Shown piece by piece: positions 24,110 through 39,261 of a DNA stretch of 64,000 nucleotides. A program made the translations under genes and the position numbers. This stretch comes from Actinomadura xylanilytica. GTDB taxonomy: Bacteria > Actinomycetota > Actinomycetes > Streptosporangiales > Streptosporangiaceae. Position 1 is the stretch's first letter, and each line of letters opens with the position of its first letter. The notes beneath the pieces are model-generated. The model worked only from the letters and a program-made list of their open reading frames with translations. It searched no databases and was not told the origin of the DNA. The DNA is taken from positions 372,001-436,000 of the forward strand of contig NZ_JASNWE010000003.1 in assembly GCF_030283145.1 (NCBI RefSeq), written 5' to 3'.

Positions 24110-24796
24110 TCACTCCGCCGGGCGGAGGTGGGCGCGCAGTTCACTCACCGCCTGGTGGGCGACGTCCCGGAAGCGGAAGGCGAGGACGTTGTCATGCTCT
24201 TCACCGGTGAGGACGATCCGCACGGACTGGCCGCCCGCCTCCTCGTGGAAGACCTCGCGCACTGTGGCCACGTGGTCCTTCGGAACGCGACGCGAATCGA
24301 CCGTGCTGACGAACGCGTACTCGTCGGCGGGCTCGAAATCGACCGTGATGCCCGCGGCATAGCGGGCGCCGCGGTGGTACACGCCCGCGTCCCTGACCCG
24401 CACTCCGCGCACCGGCCGGCTCAGCCGGCACGGGACCCGCCGGTAGAGCTCCCGCGCGGTGTGCCGAGCCGCCAGAACGAACGCGCGCTCACTGCTGTCG
24501 ACCTCGTGATACCGGAGGCGGGTGAGGATCACCTTGACGGCGGCCCGCCCGAGTTCCTGCCGCACCGCATCGGCGAACGCGTTCTTGTAGGCCCGCAGAT
24601 CATCGCCGCCTGAGAGGCGCGGCCTCGTCGATGCCACGCCGTCCGCCCACTCCTGCCTCGATCGGGCCGGGTGCGTGGCATCGACCAGTTCGAACGCCGC
24701 GGCGGGTTCGAAATCGACCGTGACGATCGCGAACCTGGAGCCGCACCCGTTCTCCTTGAGGCTGGCGTCGACATCGCGCAGCGGAACCTTCAGCAT
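24110..24796 (-). CDS. Stand-alone protein with two EF-G domain IV-like repeats
   Basis: 228 residues. Residues 20-135 align with domain IV of elongation factor G. YHEVDSSERAF (96-106) matches E. coli YHDVDSSELAF, including the domain-tip histidine (His583 in E. coli, His97 here), and RPVRGVRV matches EPIMKVEV. Residues 142-228 are a second, more diverged copy: TVDFEPADEYAFV parallels TVDFEPAAAFELV of copy 1, VPKDHVATV matches the IPGEYIPAV stretch, and EEHDN (199-203) keeps a histidine but has lost DSS. There is no GTPase or other EF-G domain and no signal peptide. In EF-G this domain mimics the tRNA anticodon arm and enters the ribosomal A site. A ribosome- or RNA-binding role is therefore inferred. 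ATG 24796 has GGGGG directly before it. Confidence 0.75.
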   Translation of the reverse strand: MLKVPLRDVDASLKENGCGSRFAIVTVDFEPAAAFELVDATHPARSRQEWADGVASTRPRLSGGDDLRAYKNAFADAVRQELGRAAVKVILTRLRYHEVDSSERAFVLAARHTARELYRRVPCRLSRPVRGVRVRDAGVYHRGARYAAGITVDFEPADEYAFVSTVDSRRVPKDHVATVREVFHEEAGGQSVRIVLTGEEHDNVLAFRFRDVAHQAVSELRAHLRPAE

Positions 24797-24954
24797 CCCC
24801 CGATCGTCGCAAGGCGCGGGCCCTCAGGTCAAAGGACGTGCCGAAGGCGGCGGCCGGGTCCGGGGGGTGGCCGGTTCCGGCAGGGGATCTGGATCTATGA
24901 GTGATCGCGACGTACGGTCCGGGCGCGTCCGTACCACGAGTATTGGGGAGAGCC

Positions 24955-26118
24955 ATGAAGAGCGTTTTCGCACTCGCCGGAGCGATGCTGGCCGGCTCCG
25001 CACTGGTCGTTTCGGCCCTTCCCGCGGGGGCGTCTCCCACCGGGGGCGGCCCCGGCATCTCGAAAGAGGCGTTCGGGAATATGCCGGACGGCACGAAGGT
25101 CGACCGCTACACGCTCAGCAACGGGCAGGGGATGCGGGTGCGGATCCTGACGTACGGCGGGATCGTGCAGATGCTGGAGGTCCCCGACCGGCGCGGGCGC
25201 AGCGACAACGTCGTGCTGGGCTTCGCGACGCTCAAGGACTACGTCGACAACAACTCCGGCCCGTACTTCGGCGCGCTCGTCGGCCGCTTCGCCAACCGGA
25301 TCGCCAAGGGCAGGTTCAGCCTCGACGGCAAGAGCTACCAGCTCGCGGTCAACAACGGCCCCAACAGCCTGCACGGAGGGCTCAAGGGCTTCGACAAACG
25401 GGTGTGGCGGGCCGAGCCGGTCCGCGCGAAGGGCGCGGTGGGCCTCCGGCTCAGCTACACGAGCGCGGACGGCGAGGAGAGCTACCCGGGCACCCTCAAG
25501 ACGACCGTGACCTACACCCTGACCGGCCGCAACGAACTGCGGATCGGCTACCACGCCACCACCGACAAGGCCACGGTGGTCAACCTGACCAACCACTCGT
25601 ACTTCAACCTGGCCGGTGAGGGCACCGGCGGGGCCTACGACCACCGGCTCGAGCTCAACGCCGACCGCTACACACCGGTCGACGAGACGTCCATCCCCCT
25701 CGGGCCGCTGGCGCCGGTCAAGGGCACCCCGTTCGACTTCACCCGCCCGCACACCATCGGCGAGCGCATCCGCGCCGACGATCCGCAGCTGATCATCGGG
25801 CACGGCTACGACCACAACTACGTGCTCAACCAGCGCAGGCCCGGAGAGCCGACCCGCGCGGCGCGGGTGACCGAACCGGCCACGGGCCGGGTCATGGAGG
25901 TCAGCACGACCCAGCCGGGTGTGCAGTTCTATTCCGCGAACTTCCTGGACGGCAGCCTGGTCGGCACGAGCGGGCACGCCTACCGGCAGGGCGACGGGTT
26001 CGCCCTGGAGACCCAGCACTTCCCCGACTCCCCCAACAAGCCGGCGTTCCCGTCCACCGTCCTGCGGCCGGGCCAGACCTTCGACGCCGGCACCGTCTAC
26101 GCCTTCTCCACCCGCTAG
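24955..26118 (+). CDS. Secreted aldose 1-epimerase (mutarotase)
   Basis: 387 residues from ATG 24955 with GGGGAG before it; an extension to 24901 lacks a ribosome-binding site. A Sec signal peptide (cleavage after about ALPAGA) precedes a complete galactose-mutarotase domain. The substrate-binding histidines lie in NNGPNSLHGG (His140) and NLTNHSYFNLAG (His214). The catalytic base is the Glu of FALETQHFPDSPNK. It interconverts alpha and beta anomers of hexoses. Export is notable, since most mutarotases are cytoplasmic, and points to sugar processing outside the cell. Confidence 0.93.
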   Translation: MKSVFALAGAMLAGSALVVSALPAGASPTGGGPGISKEAFGNMPDGTKVDRYTLSNGQGMRVRILTYGGIVQMLEVPDRRGRSDNVVLGFATLKDYVDNNSGPYFGALVGRFANRIAKGRFSLDGKSYQLAVNNGPNSLHGGLKGFDKRVWRAEPVRAKGAVGLRLSYTSADGEESYPGTLKTTVTYTLTGRNELRIGYHATTDKATVVNLTNHSYFNLAGEGTGGAYDHRLELNADRYTPVDETSIPLGPLAPVKGTPFDFTRPHTIGERIRADDPQLIIGHGYDHNYVLNQRRPGEPTRAARVTEPATGRVMEVSTTQPGVQFYSANFLDGSLVGTSGHAYRQGDGFALETQHFPDSPNKPAFPSTVLRPGQTFDAGTVYAFSTR

Positions 26119-26210
26119 GAGGACGCTGATCGCCGGCCGGTCAACCCGGGACACCGCGCCGGCACGAACAGAAAGGAGTCCGGAGCCGGAAGGCGCGGAT
26201 CACCCGGCGA

Positions 26211-26255
26211 GCGCGCCGGTCAGCCAGAGGGCGCGCTGGTCAGCGGGCGCGCTGG

Positions 26256-26260
<5 letters not shown>
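26211..26260. repeat. Three copies of a 14-bp direct repeat
   Basis: GCGCGCYGGTCAGC at 26211-26224, 26231-26244 and 26247-26260; the last two are identical. The array ends inside the mtnA stop region (stop at 26256-26258), so it extends into the last codons. Confidence 0.6.
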
Positions 26261-27287
<1,027 letters not shown>

Positions 27288-27400
27288 GGGGCAATGCTAC
27301 GAAACCGCGAAACTCCCTCTTACAGGAACGAAAGCCCGTCCCGGCAAGGCTTCCCGACCCCGGGGCGGCCCACGCCATCCATCAGGTGACCTGCGGTAAC

Positions 27401-27426
27401 TTGACATACATCGAACCTATGTTCGA
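27401..27426 (+). promoter_or_regulatory. LexA box and promoter of imuA'-imuB-dnaE2
   Basis: TCGAACCTATGTTCGA (27411-27426) is a perfect actinobacterial SOS box. A consensus TTGACA -35 lies at 27401-27406, so LexA would sit in the promoter spacer. The first gene starts at 27468. Confidence 0.92.
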
Positions 27427-27467
27427 CATTGTCGGGAGCGGGCCGGGTCGGCGTGGAAGGAGGCACC

Positions 27468-28262
27468 GTGCCGGAAGCGGCGCTACAGAACGCGGCGCTG
27501 GACGCCTTCGCGCCCGGCGCCGGGTCCGCGCGCGGCCTGGTTCCGGTACTGCCCGCGCTGCGGTCGGTGGTGCCCGGCGGCGGGCTGCGCCCCGGCTCGA
27601 TCGTGGGCCTCGGCGGTCTCGGCGCCGCGTCGCTCGGCCTGGCGCTCGTCGCGGGCGTCTCCCGGCACGGCGGCGTCGAAGGGACCGGCGGCTGGTGCGG
27701 CGTCGTCGGCCTGCCCGACTTCGGGGTGGCCGCCGCCACCGCGATGGGCGCCGCGCCCGAACGGCTGCTGCTGGTCGACGAGCCGGGCGGCCGGTGGCCC
27801 GACGTGGTGGCGGCACTGGCCGAGGCGGTCGACCTGATCCTGGTCAGGCCGCCCGAACGCCCCGGGGCCACGGCGGTCCGCCGCCTGACGGCCCTCGCCC
27901 GCAAACACGGCTGCGTGCTGACGCTCACTGGGGCCTTCGCCCGCGACTGGCCCGGCACCCGGCTCAGGCTGCGGATCGAGGACGTCACCTGGCACGGCCT
28001 CGGCCACGGTCACGGCCGGCTCCGCGGACGCCTCGCACGGGTGGTCGCCGAAGGGCGCGACGCTCCCGGCACGGGCCGTCACGACCGGCTGTGGCTGCCC
28101 GCCCCGGACGGCGCCGTCACCGCGGCCTGCGAACACGTCCCCGTGACCTCGGTCCCCAAGCGCGGCACCATCACGGCCATCCCGAGGGGCGGCACGGTCA
28201 CCGCGATTCCCGGCAGCGGTTTCGCGGGGCGTGCCGTCGTGGTCGGTGGGGAGGGGGCGTGA
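27468..28262 (+). CDS. ImuA'-type mutasome accessory protein
   Basis: 264 residues from GTG 27468, which has GGAGG four bases upstream; a TTG at 27429 would lie almost on the LexA box. The fold is RecA-like without a convincing Walker A: VVPGGGLRPGSIVGLGGLGAAS replaces the P-loop region. ImuA' is needed, with ImuB and DnaE2, for damage-induced mutagenesis in mycobacteria. The identification rests on gene order, size and the N-terminal pattern. The C-terminus has a repeated TITAIPRGGTVTAIPG segment. It overlaps imuB by four bases (GTGA). Confidence 0.82.
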   Translation: MPEAALQNAALDAFAPGAGSARGLVPVLPALRSVVPGGGLRPGSIVGLGGLGAASLGLALVAGVSRHGGVEGTGGWCGVVGLPDFGVAAATAMGAAPERLLLVDEPGGRWPDVVAALAEAVDLILVRPPERPGATAVRRLTALARKHGCVLTLTGAFARDWPGTRLRLRIEDVTWHGLGHGHGRLRGRLARVVAEGRDAPGTGRHDRLWLPAPDGAVTAACEHVPVTSVPKRGTITAIPRGGTVTAIPGSGFAGRAVVVGGEGA

Positions 28263-29782
28263 CGCGGGTCTTGGTGGTGTGGTGCCCTGACTGGCCGGCG
28301 ACGGCGGTCGGGGTGGAGGCGGCGACGCCTGGGGTGGTCGTGGTGCAGGGGCAGGTCGCGGCGTGCACGGCGGCGGCGCGGGCTGAGGGCGTCCGGCGGG
28401 GGCAGCGGATCCGGGACGCGCAGCGTCGTTGTCCTGAGCTGGTGGTGCGGGAGCGCGACGTCGACGCCGAGGGTCGGCTGTTCGAGACCGTCGTGGACGC
28501 GGTGGCCGAGCTCACGCCCAAGGTGGAGGTGGTGCGGCCGGGGCTGTGCGCCATTCCGGCGCGCGGCCCGGCACGGTTCTACGGGGGTGAGGAGGCGTTG
28601 CGCGTCCTGGTGCAGGACGCGGTCGTGGAGGCCGGGTTCGACTGCGGGTCGGGCATCGCCGACGGGTTGTTCGCGGCCGAGCTGGCCGCGCGCGGCGGGG
28701 GCGGGGCGGTGGTCCCGTCAGGGGGCTCGGCGGCGTTCCTCGCGCCGTATCCGCTGTCGGTGCTGGGCCGTCCCGAGCTGGCCGACCTGCTCGCCCGGCT
28801 GGGGGTGCGGACGCTGGGCGGCTTCGCGGCGCTGCCGTCGGGCCACGTGGCGGGCCGGTTCGGTGCCGACGGGGCTCTGGCGCACCGGCTGGCGCGCGGG
28901 GAGGAACCGCGTCCGCTCGCGCCCGCGCAGGCCGCCGCCGACCTGTCGGTGCGCGGCGACTTCGATCCGCCCGCCGCCCAGGCCGAGCAGGTGGTCTTCG
29001 CCGCCAAGCGCCTCGCCGGGGAGCTGCACGAGGGCCTCGCCGAGGGCGGGCTGACGTGCGTCCGGCTGGAGGTCGAGGTGGGGTTCGCGGACGGGCGCGT
29101 CCTGCATCGGCTGTGGCGGCACGACGGCGCGCTGTCGACGCTGGCGGTGGCCGAGCGGGTGCGCTGGCAGTTGTCGGCGTGGCGGGACGACGCGCCGGGG
29201 CCGGACGAGGCGGTCTGGGGCGGGGTCTGCTGGCTGGAGCTGGTGCCCGACCAGCTCGTCCCGGACGAGGGGCGGCAGCAGGCGCTGTGGGGGCAGGCCG
29301 CGGTGACCGACCGGATCGCGCGCGCCGCGGACCGGATCCAGACCCTGCTCGGGCACCGCGGGATCACCCGTCCGGTACTGGTCGGCGGGCGCGGGCCGGG
29401 CGAGCAGGTGGTGCGGGTCCCGGTCGGCGACCTGCCGCCCGGCGGGGCGCCCGGGGGGCCGTGGCCGGGCCGGGTCCCGGCGCCCGCTCCCGCGGCCGTC
29501 CCGGTCGCGCCGCCCTCCGTCGACGTCACCGACGCGTCCGGGGCACCGGTGGTGGTGTCGGCGCGCTGCACGTTGTCGGCGCCGCCCGCGCGGATCGCGA
29601 TCGGCGGCGGGCGGGCCGTGCCGGTGTCGGCGTGGACGGGGCCGTGGCCCGCCGACGAACGCTGGTGGGATCCGGACCGGTCCCGGCGCCGCGCCCGGTT
29701 CCAGGTCGTCACGGCTGAGGGCGCGGCGTTCCTCCTCGCGGTCGAGGGCGGGCGCTGGCATGTGGAGGGCGACTATGACTGA
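28259..29782 (+). CDS. imuB: ImuB, inactive Y-family polymerase-like mutasome subunit
   Basis: 507 residues starting MTRVLVVWCPDWPA, the characteristic ImuB opening. The Y-family fold is present, but the catalytic acidic residues of Pol IV are replaced (for example RGPARFYGGEEA in the second motif), as known for this family. A beta-clamp-binding motif resembling QLPLWG is seen as QQALWG at about residue 340. ImuB links the error-prone polymerase DnaE2 to the sliding clamp. GTG at 28259 overlaps the imuA' stop, so translation is coupled. The C-terminal 150 residues contain a proline/alanine-rich linker before the last domain. Confidence 0.93.
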   Translation: MTRVLVVWCPDWPATAVGVEAATPGVVVVQGQVAACTAAARAEGVRRGQRIRDAQRRCPELVVRERDVDAEGRLFETVVDAVAELTPKVEVVRPGLCAIPARGPARFYGGEEALRVLVQDAVVEAGFDCGSGIADGLFAAELAARGGGGAVVPSGGSAAFLAPYPLSVLGRPELADLLARLGVRTLGGFAALPSGHVAGRFGADGALAHRLARGEEPRPLAPAQAAADLSVRGDFDPPAAQAEQVVFAAKRLAGELHEGLAEGGLTCVRLEVEVGFADGRVLHRLWRHDGALSTLAVAERVRWQLSAWRDDAPGPDEAVWGGVCWLELVPDQLVPDEGRQQALWGQAAVTDRIARAADRIQTLLGHRGITRPVLVGGRGPGEQVVRVPVGDLPPGGAPGGPWPGRVPAPAPAAVPVAPPSVDVTDASGAPVVVSARCTLSAPPARIAIGGGRAVPVSAWTGPWPADERWWDPDRSRRRARFQVVTAEGAAFLLAVEGGRWHVEGDYD

Positions 29783-29796
29783 GGCGGGGAGGGCCG

Positions 29797-33075
<3,279 letters not shown>

Positions 33076-33123
33076 CGCGCCCGGTGGCCGTCCGCCGCGC
33101 CGGTGCCGTGGGGCCGGGCGTGT

Positions 33124-34692
33124 TCAGCCGCCGTGGCGGTGGGTCTGGCCGGCGAGGAGGTCGGAGACGGTGACCAGGGTGTAGCCGTCGCCCGCGAGCC
33201 GGTCGACGATGGCGGGGACGGCGTCGGCCGTCGGCCCGTGGCCGTCGTGCAGCAGCACGATGCCGCCCGGACGGGCCGCGTCCACCGTGCGGTCGGCGAT
33301 CGTCCCGGCGTCGTCCTCCCCCCGGTCGCCGGGGTCGGCGCTCCAGCCGACCTGGCGCAGTCCGAGCGATCCGGCGACGCCCTCGACGGTGCCGTTGGTC
33401 GAGCCGTACGGGGGCCGCAGCAGAACCGGGGCCCGGCCGAGGACGGTGCGCAGGACCTGCTGGGTCGCCTGGATGTCGGTGTTGACCTGGAGGGCCGGAA
33501 GCCGGCCGAGGTCGCGGTGGTTCTGCGTGTGGTTGCCGAGCTCGTGGCCGGCGGCGGCGATGCGGCGGATCGTGTCGGGGTAGGCGTGGGCGCTGCCGCC
33601 GACCACGAAGAACGTCGCCCGGGCCTGCCGCCGGGCCAGCGCGTCCAGCAGCCGCCGGGTGACCGGGCCGGGGCCGTCGTCGAAGGTCAGCGCGACGCAC
33701 TTGGCGCGGGCGCAGTCGGGGCGGGACGTCCCGGACGGCGACGGGGCCGCCGGCGGGGGGACGGAGGGGGACGGCGTGGGCCGGGCGTCCGGCTCGGCCG
33801 CGGCGAGCGCGGGCCGGGGGCGGACGGCGACGGCGGCGTCCCTGGCGCGGCGCCCGACGTCCGACAGCAGCGGGTCGTAGTCCTCGCGGCCGAGCGCGAC
33901 CGCGACCCGCCCGGCAGAGCGGGGGGCCACGGTGAAGTCGCTGAACTCGACGACCAGGTCGCCCGCCTCGTTGAAGACCAGGGACGGGAAGGCGCGCGCG
34001 TCCGCCTCCACCTGCCCGGGGTCGCCCCGCGCCCCGAGCCGGTCGCGGACCAGTCGGGCCAGCGCGTCCAGCCCGCGGTCGCCGTCCAGCAGGTCGGACG
34101 AGGGGTGCGCCCGGCCGGTGGTGCCGTCGTACCAGAACGTGCGCCGCGTCTCGCCGCCGGAGGCGCCGAGGTACTGCCAGGTCACCAGCCGGACCCCGGC
34201 CACCTGGCCGGACGCGGCGGTCAGCGACCACTGGACGTTGAGCTCGGGGGCGCGTCCACCGGACGACGCGGCCGGGGCGTCGCCGTCCCGGCCGCGGGCG
34301 GTGTCGGCGGTGTCGGCCTCGAAGGCCCTGATCCGGTCGTCGACGGCCGAGGCGAGCCGGTCGGTCAGCGGGTCCGCGCCCGGGATGCGGGGGTATGCGG
34401 CGTACATGTGGCGTTCGGGGCCGTCCCCGGTGCGCGTCTCGACGTCGAGACCGGGCACCACGCCGGGGTCGATCGTCTGGACGGCGGTGACGCCGGAGAC
34501 CGGCCGGCTCCAGCGCTCGGTCCGGATGCCGCAGCCGGACGAGGCCGGCACCACGGCCAGCACGGCGGCCAGGACGAGCCCGGTTCTCCCGCGCCCGCGC
34601 GGAAGGGCGCGGGCGCGATCACGGCGGATTCCGGGGCGGATGGGGAAACGGCGGGGGGTGCCGCGGCGCATCCGCAAGATCAAGGAATCCAC
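33124..34692 (-). CDS. Exported polysaccharide deacetylase with RsiV/DUF3298-like N-terminal domain
   Basis: 522 residues. A basic N-terminus and hydrophobic helix ending VVPASSGC give a secretion signal, with a weak lipobox. An RsiV/DUF3298-like domain follows (for example FPSLVFNEAGDLVVEFSDF). The NodB deacetylase domain occupies roughly the last 200 residues: KCVALTFDDGPGP holds the Asp pair, HELGNHTQNH the metal-binding histidines, and GGIVLLHDGHG the catalytic His. The likely substrate is peptidoglycan or another N-acetylated envelope glycan. The GTG at 34692 has GGGGTGA upstream; ATG 34671 is the alternative. It converges on dnaE2. Confidence 0.88.
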   Translation of the reverse strand: MDSLILRMRRGTPRRFPIRPGIRRDRARALPRGRGRTGLVLAAVLAVVPASSGCGIRTERWSRPVSGVTAVQTIDPGVVPGLDVETRTGDGPERHMYAAYPRIPGADPLTDRLASAVDDRIRAFEADTADTARGRDGDAPAASSGGRAPELNVQWSLTAASGQVAGVRLVTWQYLGASGGETRRTFWYDGTTGRAHPSSDLLDGDRGLDALARLVRDRLGARGDPGQVEADARAFPSLVFNEAGDLVVEFSDFTVAPRSAGRVAVALGREDYDPLLSDVGRRARDAAVAVRPRPALAAAEPDARPTPSPSVPPPAAPSPSGTSRPDCARAKCVALTFDDGPGPVTRRLLDALARRQARATFFVVGGSAHAYPDTIRRIAAAGHELGNHTQNHRDLGRLPALQVNTDIQATQQVLRTVLGRAPVLLRPPYGSTNGTVEGVAGSLGLRQVGWSADPGDRGEDDAGTIADRTVDAARPGGIVLLHDGHGPTADAVPAIVDRLAGDGYTLVTVSDLLAGQTHRHGG

Positions 34693-34949
34693 CGATCACC
34701 CCGATGATCCGAGCATGCCTCGGACCGGCTGGCCGACCAGCGTATGCCCGGCCGCGCCGGCGCAGGCCGCGGCACAGCCGACCATTCGGAGTTTTGCCGT
34801 ATGCCGGGATGGACTTGGCGTTTTATTGACCTTTCACCGGCACTGGCCGTGCCGCTCCGGCTCTGCCATCGTGAGGATTCACGGGGCCCGCGTGCCGCCG
34901 CGACGGCGGCCGTTCGGAGGCGCCCCTGGGCGCAAGAGGTGAGTCGCCA

Positions 34950-37025
<2,076 letters not shown>

Positions 37026-37053
37026 TCCGGCACGGCCCCGCGCGGTCCGGCGG

Positions 37054-37983
37054 TCAGCCCGTGATCATGTCGAGCCGGCGCAGGATGACGCCCTCGCGCA
37101 GCGCCCAGGGGCAGACCTCCAGCTCGGCCAGGCCGAACAGGTCCATCGACGCGTCCGCGACGATCGCCCCGGCGGGGAGCTGCGAGGCCCGGCGCTCGGA
37201 GACGCCGGGCAGCGCGGCGCGCCCGTCGGCGGGCATCCCGGCCAGCTTCTCGGCCCATTCGGTCAGGTCGGAGTGGCGCAGCACCCGGCGCTGGTAGGGG
37301 CCGTCCGACGTGGACGCGGCGCCGCCGATCCGGGCGAGCTGCTTGAACGTCTTGGACGTGGCGACGGCGAAATCGGGCACGCCGTAACGGGCCACCTCGC
37401 CGACGTGCCGCGCGATCTCGGCGCGGACGTGCTTGCGCAGCTTGCGCACCTCGTCGGCGGGCACCGGGTCGGCGGTGAACCAGTCGCGGGTGAGCCGGCC
37501 CGCGCCGAGCGGCAGCGAGATCGCCACGTCGGGGTCCTCGTCGATGCCGGTCGCGATCTCCAGCGAGCCGCCGCCGATGTCGACCACCAGCAGCCGCCCG
37601 GCCGACCAGCCGAACCAGCGGCGCACCGCGAGGAAGGTCAGCCGCGCCTCGTCCGGGCCGGACAGGGCGCTGATGCCGACCCCGGTGCCGGTGCGGATGC
37701 GGTCGAGGACCTCCTCGCCGTTGGCGGCGTCGCGGACCGCGGACGTGGCGAACGCGACCAGGTCCTCCACGCCCTTGTCCTCGGCGACCTGGAGCGCCTC
37801 CTCGATGAACGCGCGGAGCCGGGTCTCGCCGTCGGCCGACAGCCGCCCGTCCTCGTCGAGGTGCGCGGCCAGGCGCAGATCGTCCTTGTGGGAGAACGCC
37901 GGCAGCGGGCGGGCGCCCCGATGGGCGTCCACCACCAGCAGGTGCACCGTGTTCGAGCCCACGTCCAGTACGCCGAGTCGCAT
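37054..37983 (-). CDS. Ppx/GppA phosphatase family protein
   Basis: 309 residues of the ASKHA fold: LDVGSNTVHLLVVD (6-19) is phosphate loop 1 and VVDIGGGSLEIATG is loop 2. It acts as an exopolyphosphatase and/or (p)ppGpp-degrading pyrophosphatase. It is the short actinobacterial form (about 310 residues, as in mycobacterial Ppx1/Ppx2), without the C-terminal HD-like domain. The ATG at 37983 lies six bases after TAGCGT (37990-37995), so it is leaderless. The 266 bases upstream to the next gene are GC-rich and show nothing else. Confidence 0.92.
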   Translation of the reverse strand: MRLGVLDVGSNTVHLLVVDAHRGARPLPAFSHKDDLRLAAHLDEDGRLSADGETRLRAFIEEALQVAEDKGVEDLVAFATSAVRDAANGEEVLDRIRTGTGVGISALSGPDEARLTFLAVRRWFGWSAGRLLVVDIGGGSLEIATGIDEDPDVAISLPLGAGRLTRDWFTADPVPADEVRKLRKHVRAEIARHVGEVARYGVPDFAVATSKTFKQLARIGGAASTSDGPYQRRVLRHSDLTEWAEKLAGMPADGRAALPGVSERRASQLPAGAIVADASMDLFGLAELEVCPWALREGVILRRLDMITG

Positions 37984-38249
37984 GCCTCGACGCTACCGAA
38001 CCGGCGGCCCGGCGAATGCCGCGGATCACCCCTATGCGGCCGGAGCTCCCGTGTAACGACCGCTGGAACATACGGCGCCCGGGCCCGGCCCGCGGCCGAG
38101 GGCGGGCACCGGACCGGCGGACGGGACGGCGGGGCGGCCCCGGGCCGGTGCACGCCCCCGCCGGGCCGGCACCGGACGGTGGGGTGACCCGCGGGGAAGT
38201 GCAATGTGGCCATCGCGGTCGGGGCCGACACGCCCGGCCGGCGCGCGGG

Positions 38250-38735
38250 TCAGCCGTCCTCGTCCGAGGTCAGCGCGTCCACGCACACCGCGACGCTGAG
38301 GACGAGGGCGACGTCGGCGCCCTCGTCGACGTCGACGGCGTAGGTGTCGCGGATCCGGAACCACTTGCGGGAGATCCGCGCGACCCGGCCCTCGTCGGAC
38401 TCGATCTCGTACTCCTTGTCGATGATGTCGCCCTTGACCGTCCACGCGGAACCGTCGGCGAGCTCGACCTTGAAGCGCTCGCGCAGCAGGGTGAGGTGCT
38501 TCTTGTGCACCGACGCGAGGCGCTCGCCCTCGCGTTCGACCACCATCGTGTCGCGGATCGCCACCATCTTCCTGCGGATGACCGCGGCGACCTGGTCGTC
38601 GAGGGTCTTCAGCTCGAACGTCTGCCGGACCCGCAGCGCCTTGCCGTCCACCAGGAAGGCGCGCCGGCCGTCCTCGTCCTCGATCCAGTAGTCGTCGCCG
38701 ATGCCGAAGATCCGGTCTCGCACCTTGAACCGCAT
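38250..38735 (-). CDS. LURP-one-related (Tubby/scramblase-like) protein
   Basis: 161 residues of beta-rich repeats such as RDRIFGIGDDYWIEDEDG, AFLVDGKALRVRQTFEL and KHLTLLRERFKVELADG, matching the LURP-one-related family with its Tubby-like barrel. There is no signal peptide. A weak AAGG precedes ATG 38735. The biochemical role is unknown; relatives are linked to membrane lipid binding. It is divergent from the PH-domain gene, 59 bases away. Confidence 0.85.
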   Translation of the reverse strand: MRFKVRDRIFGIGDDYWIEDEDGRRAFLVDGKALRVRQTFELKTLDDQVAAVIRRKMVAIRDTMVVEREGERLASVHKKHLTLLRERFKVELADGSAWTVKGDIIDKEYEIESDEGRVARISRKWFRIRDTYAVDVDEGADVALVLSVAVCVDALTSDEDG

Positions 38736-38794
38736 GTGCCGCCTTCCGTGGTCGTCCCGCTCTTCCTACCCGACGGGCCGCTACCGTGTCGGCC

Positions 38795-39229
38795 ATGGGG
38801 GAAGAGGCCGGACCCGGACGGCAGTGGCGGGTGCCGCCGGGACACGTGGCGCTGAAGTGCGCCGCCGCGGTGGCGGTCGCGGGGCTGGCTGCGCTGTCCG
38901 CGCACGACCGGCAGCTCGTGCTGCTGGCGGGCGTGGCGGCGATCGGCCTGGCCGGGCTGGCGGTGCGCGACCTGCTCACGCCGGTGCGGCTGGCCGCCGA
39001 CGGCGCCGGGGTGACCGTGATGAGCGGCTACGCCGGGCATCGCCGGATCCCGTGGGCCGACGTCGAGGCGATCCGGGTGGACGAGCGGCGGCGGCTGCTC
39101 CTGCACACCCGGCTGCTGGAGATCGAGACCGTCGACGACCTGCACCTGCTCAGCGCGTTCGACCTGGGCGCCGACGTGCACGACGTCGCCGAAGAGCTGT
39201 TCCGGCTCCGCGCCGTCCCGGACGGCTGA
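38795..39229 (+). CDS. Membrane-anchored bacterial PH-domain protein
   Basis: 144 residues. Two transmembrane helices (about 18-34 and 38-55) precede a short PH-like domain with the core TVMSGYAGHRRIPWADVEAI and a closing amphipathic helix (VHDVAEELFRLR). An in-frame GTG at 38786 exists, but TACCGT (38783-38788) ends six bases before ATG 38795, making a leaderless start at the ATG more likely. Small proteins of this kind are common in actinobacteria and have no assigned function. Confidence 0.85.
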   Translation: MGEEAGPGRQWRVPPGHVALKCAAAVAVAGLAALSAHDRQLVLLAGVAAIGLAGLAVRDLLTPVRLAADGAGVTVMSGYAGHRRIPWADVEAIRVDERRRLLLHTRLLEIETVDDLHLLSAFDLGADVHDVAEELFRLRAVPDG

Positions 39230-39261
39230 TCGGGCACCCGGACGGGCGGCGGGTCGGGCGG

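Noticed and set aside
23754..24362. 202-codon plus-strand frame across the 24-kb region.
   Set aside because: Only codons from 24000 to about 24100 look coding. The rest is intergenic or antisense to the EF-G-domain gene.
37984..38249. Possible gene or RNA in the 266-base gap between ppx and the LURP-one gene.
   Set aside because: The sequence is extremely GC-rich with no ribosome-binding site, stable codon pattern or RNA motif that I can recognise.
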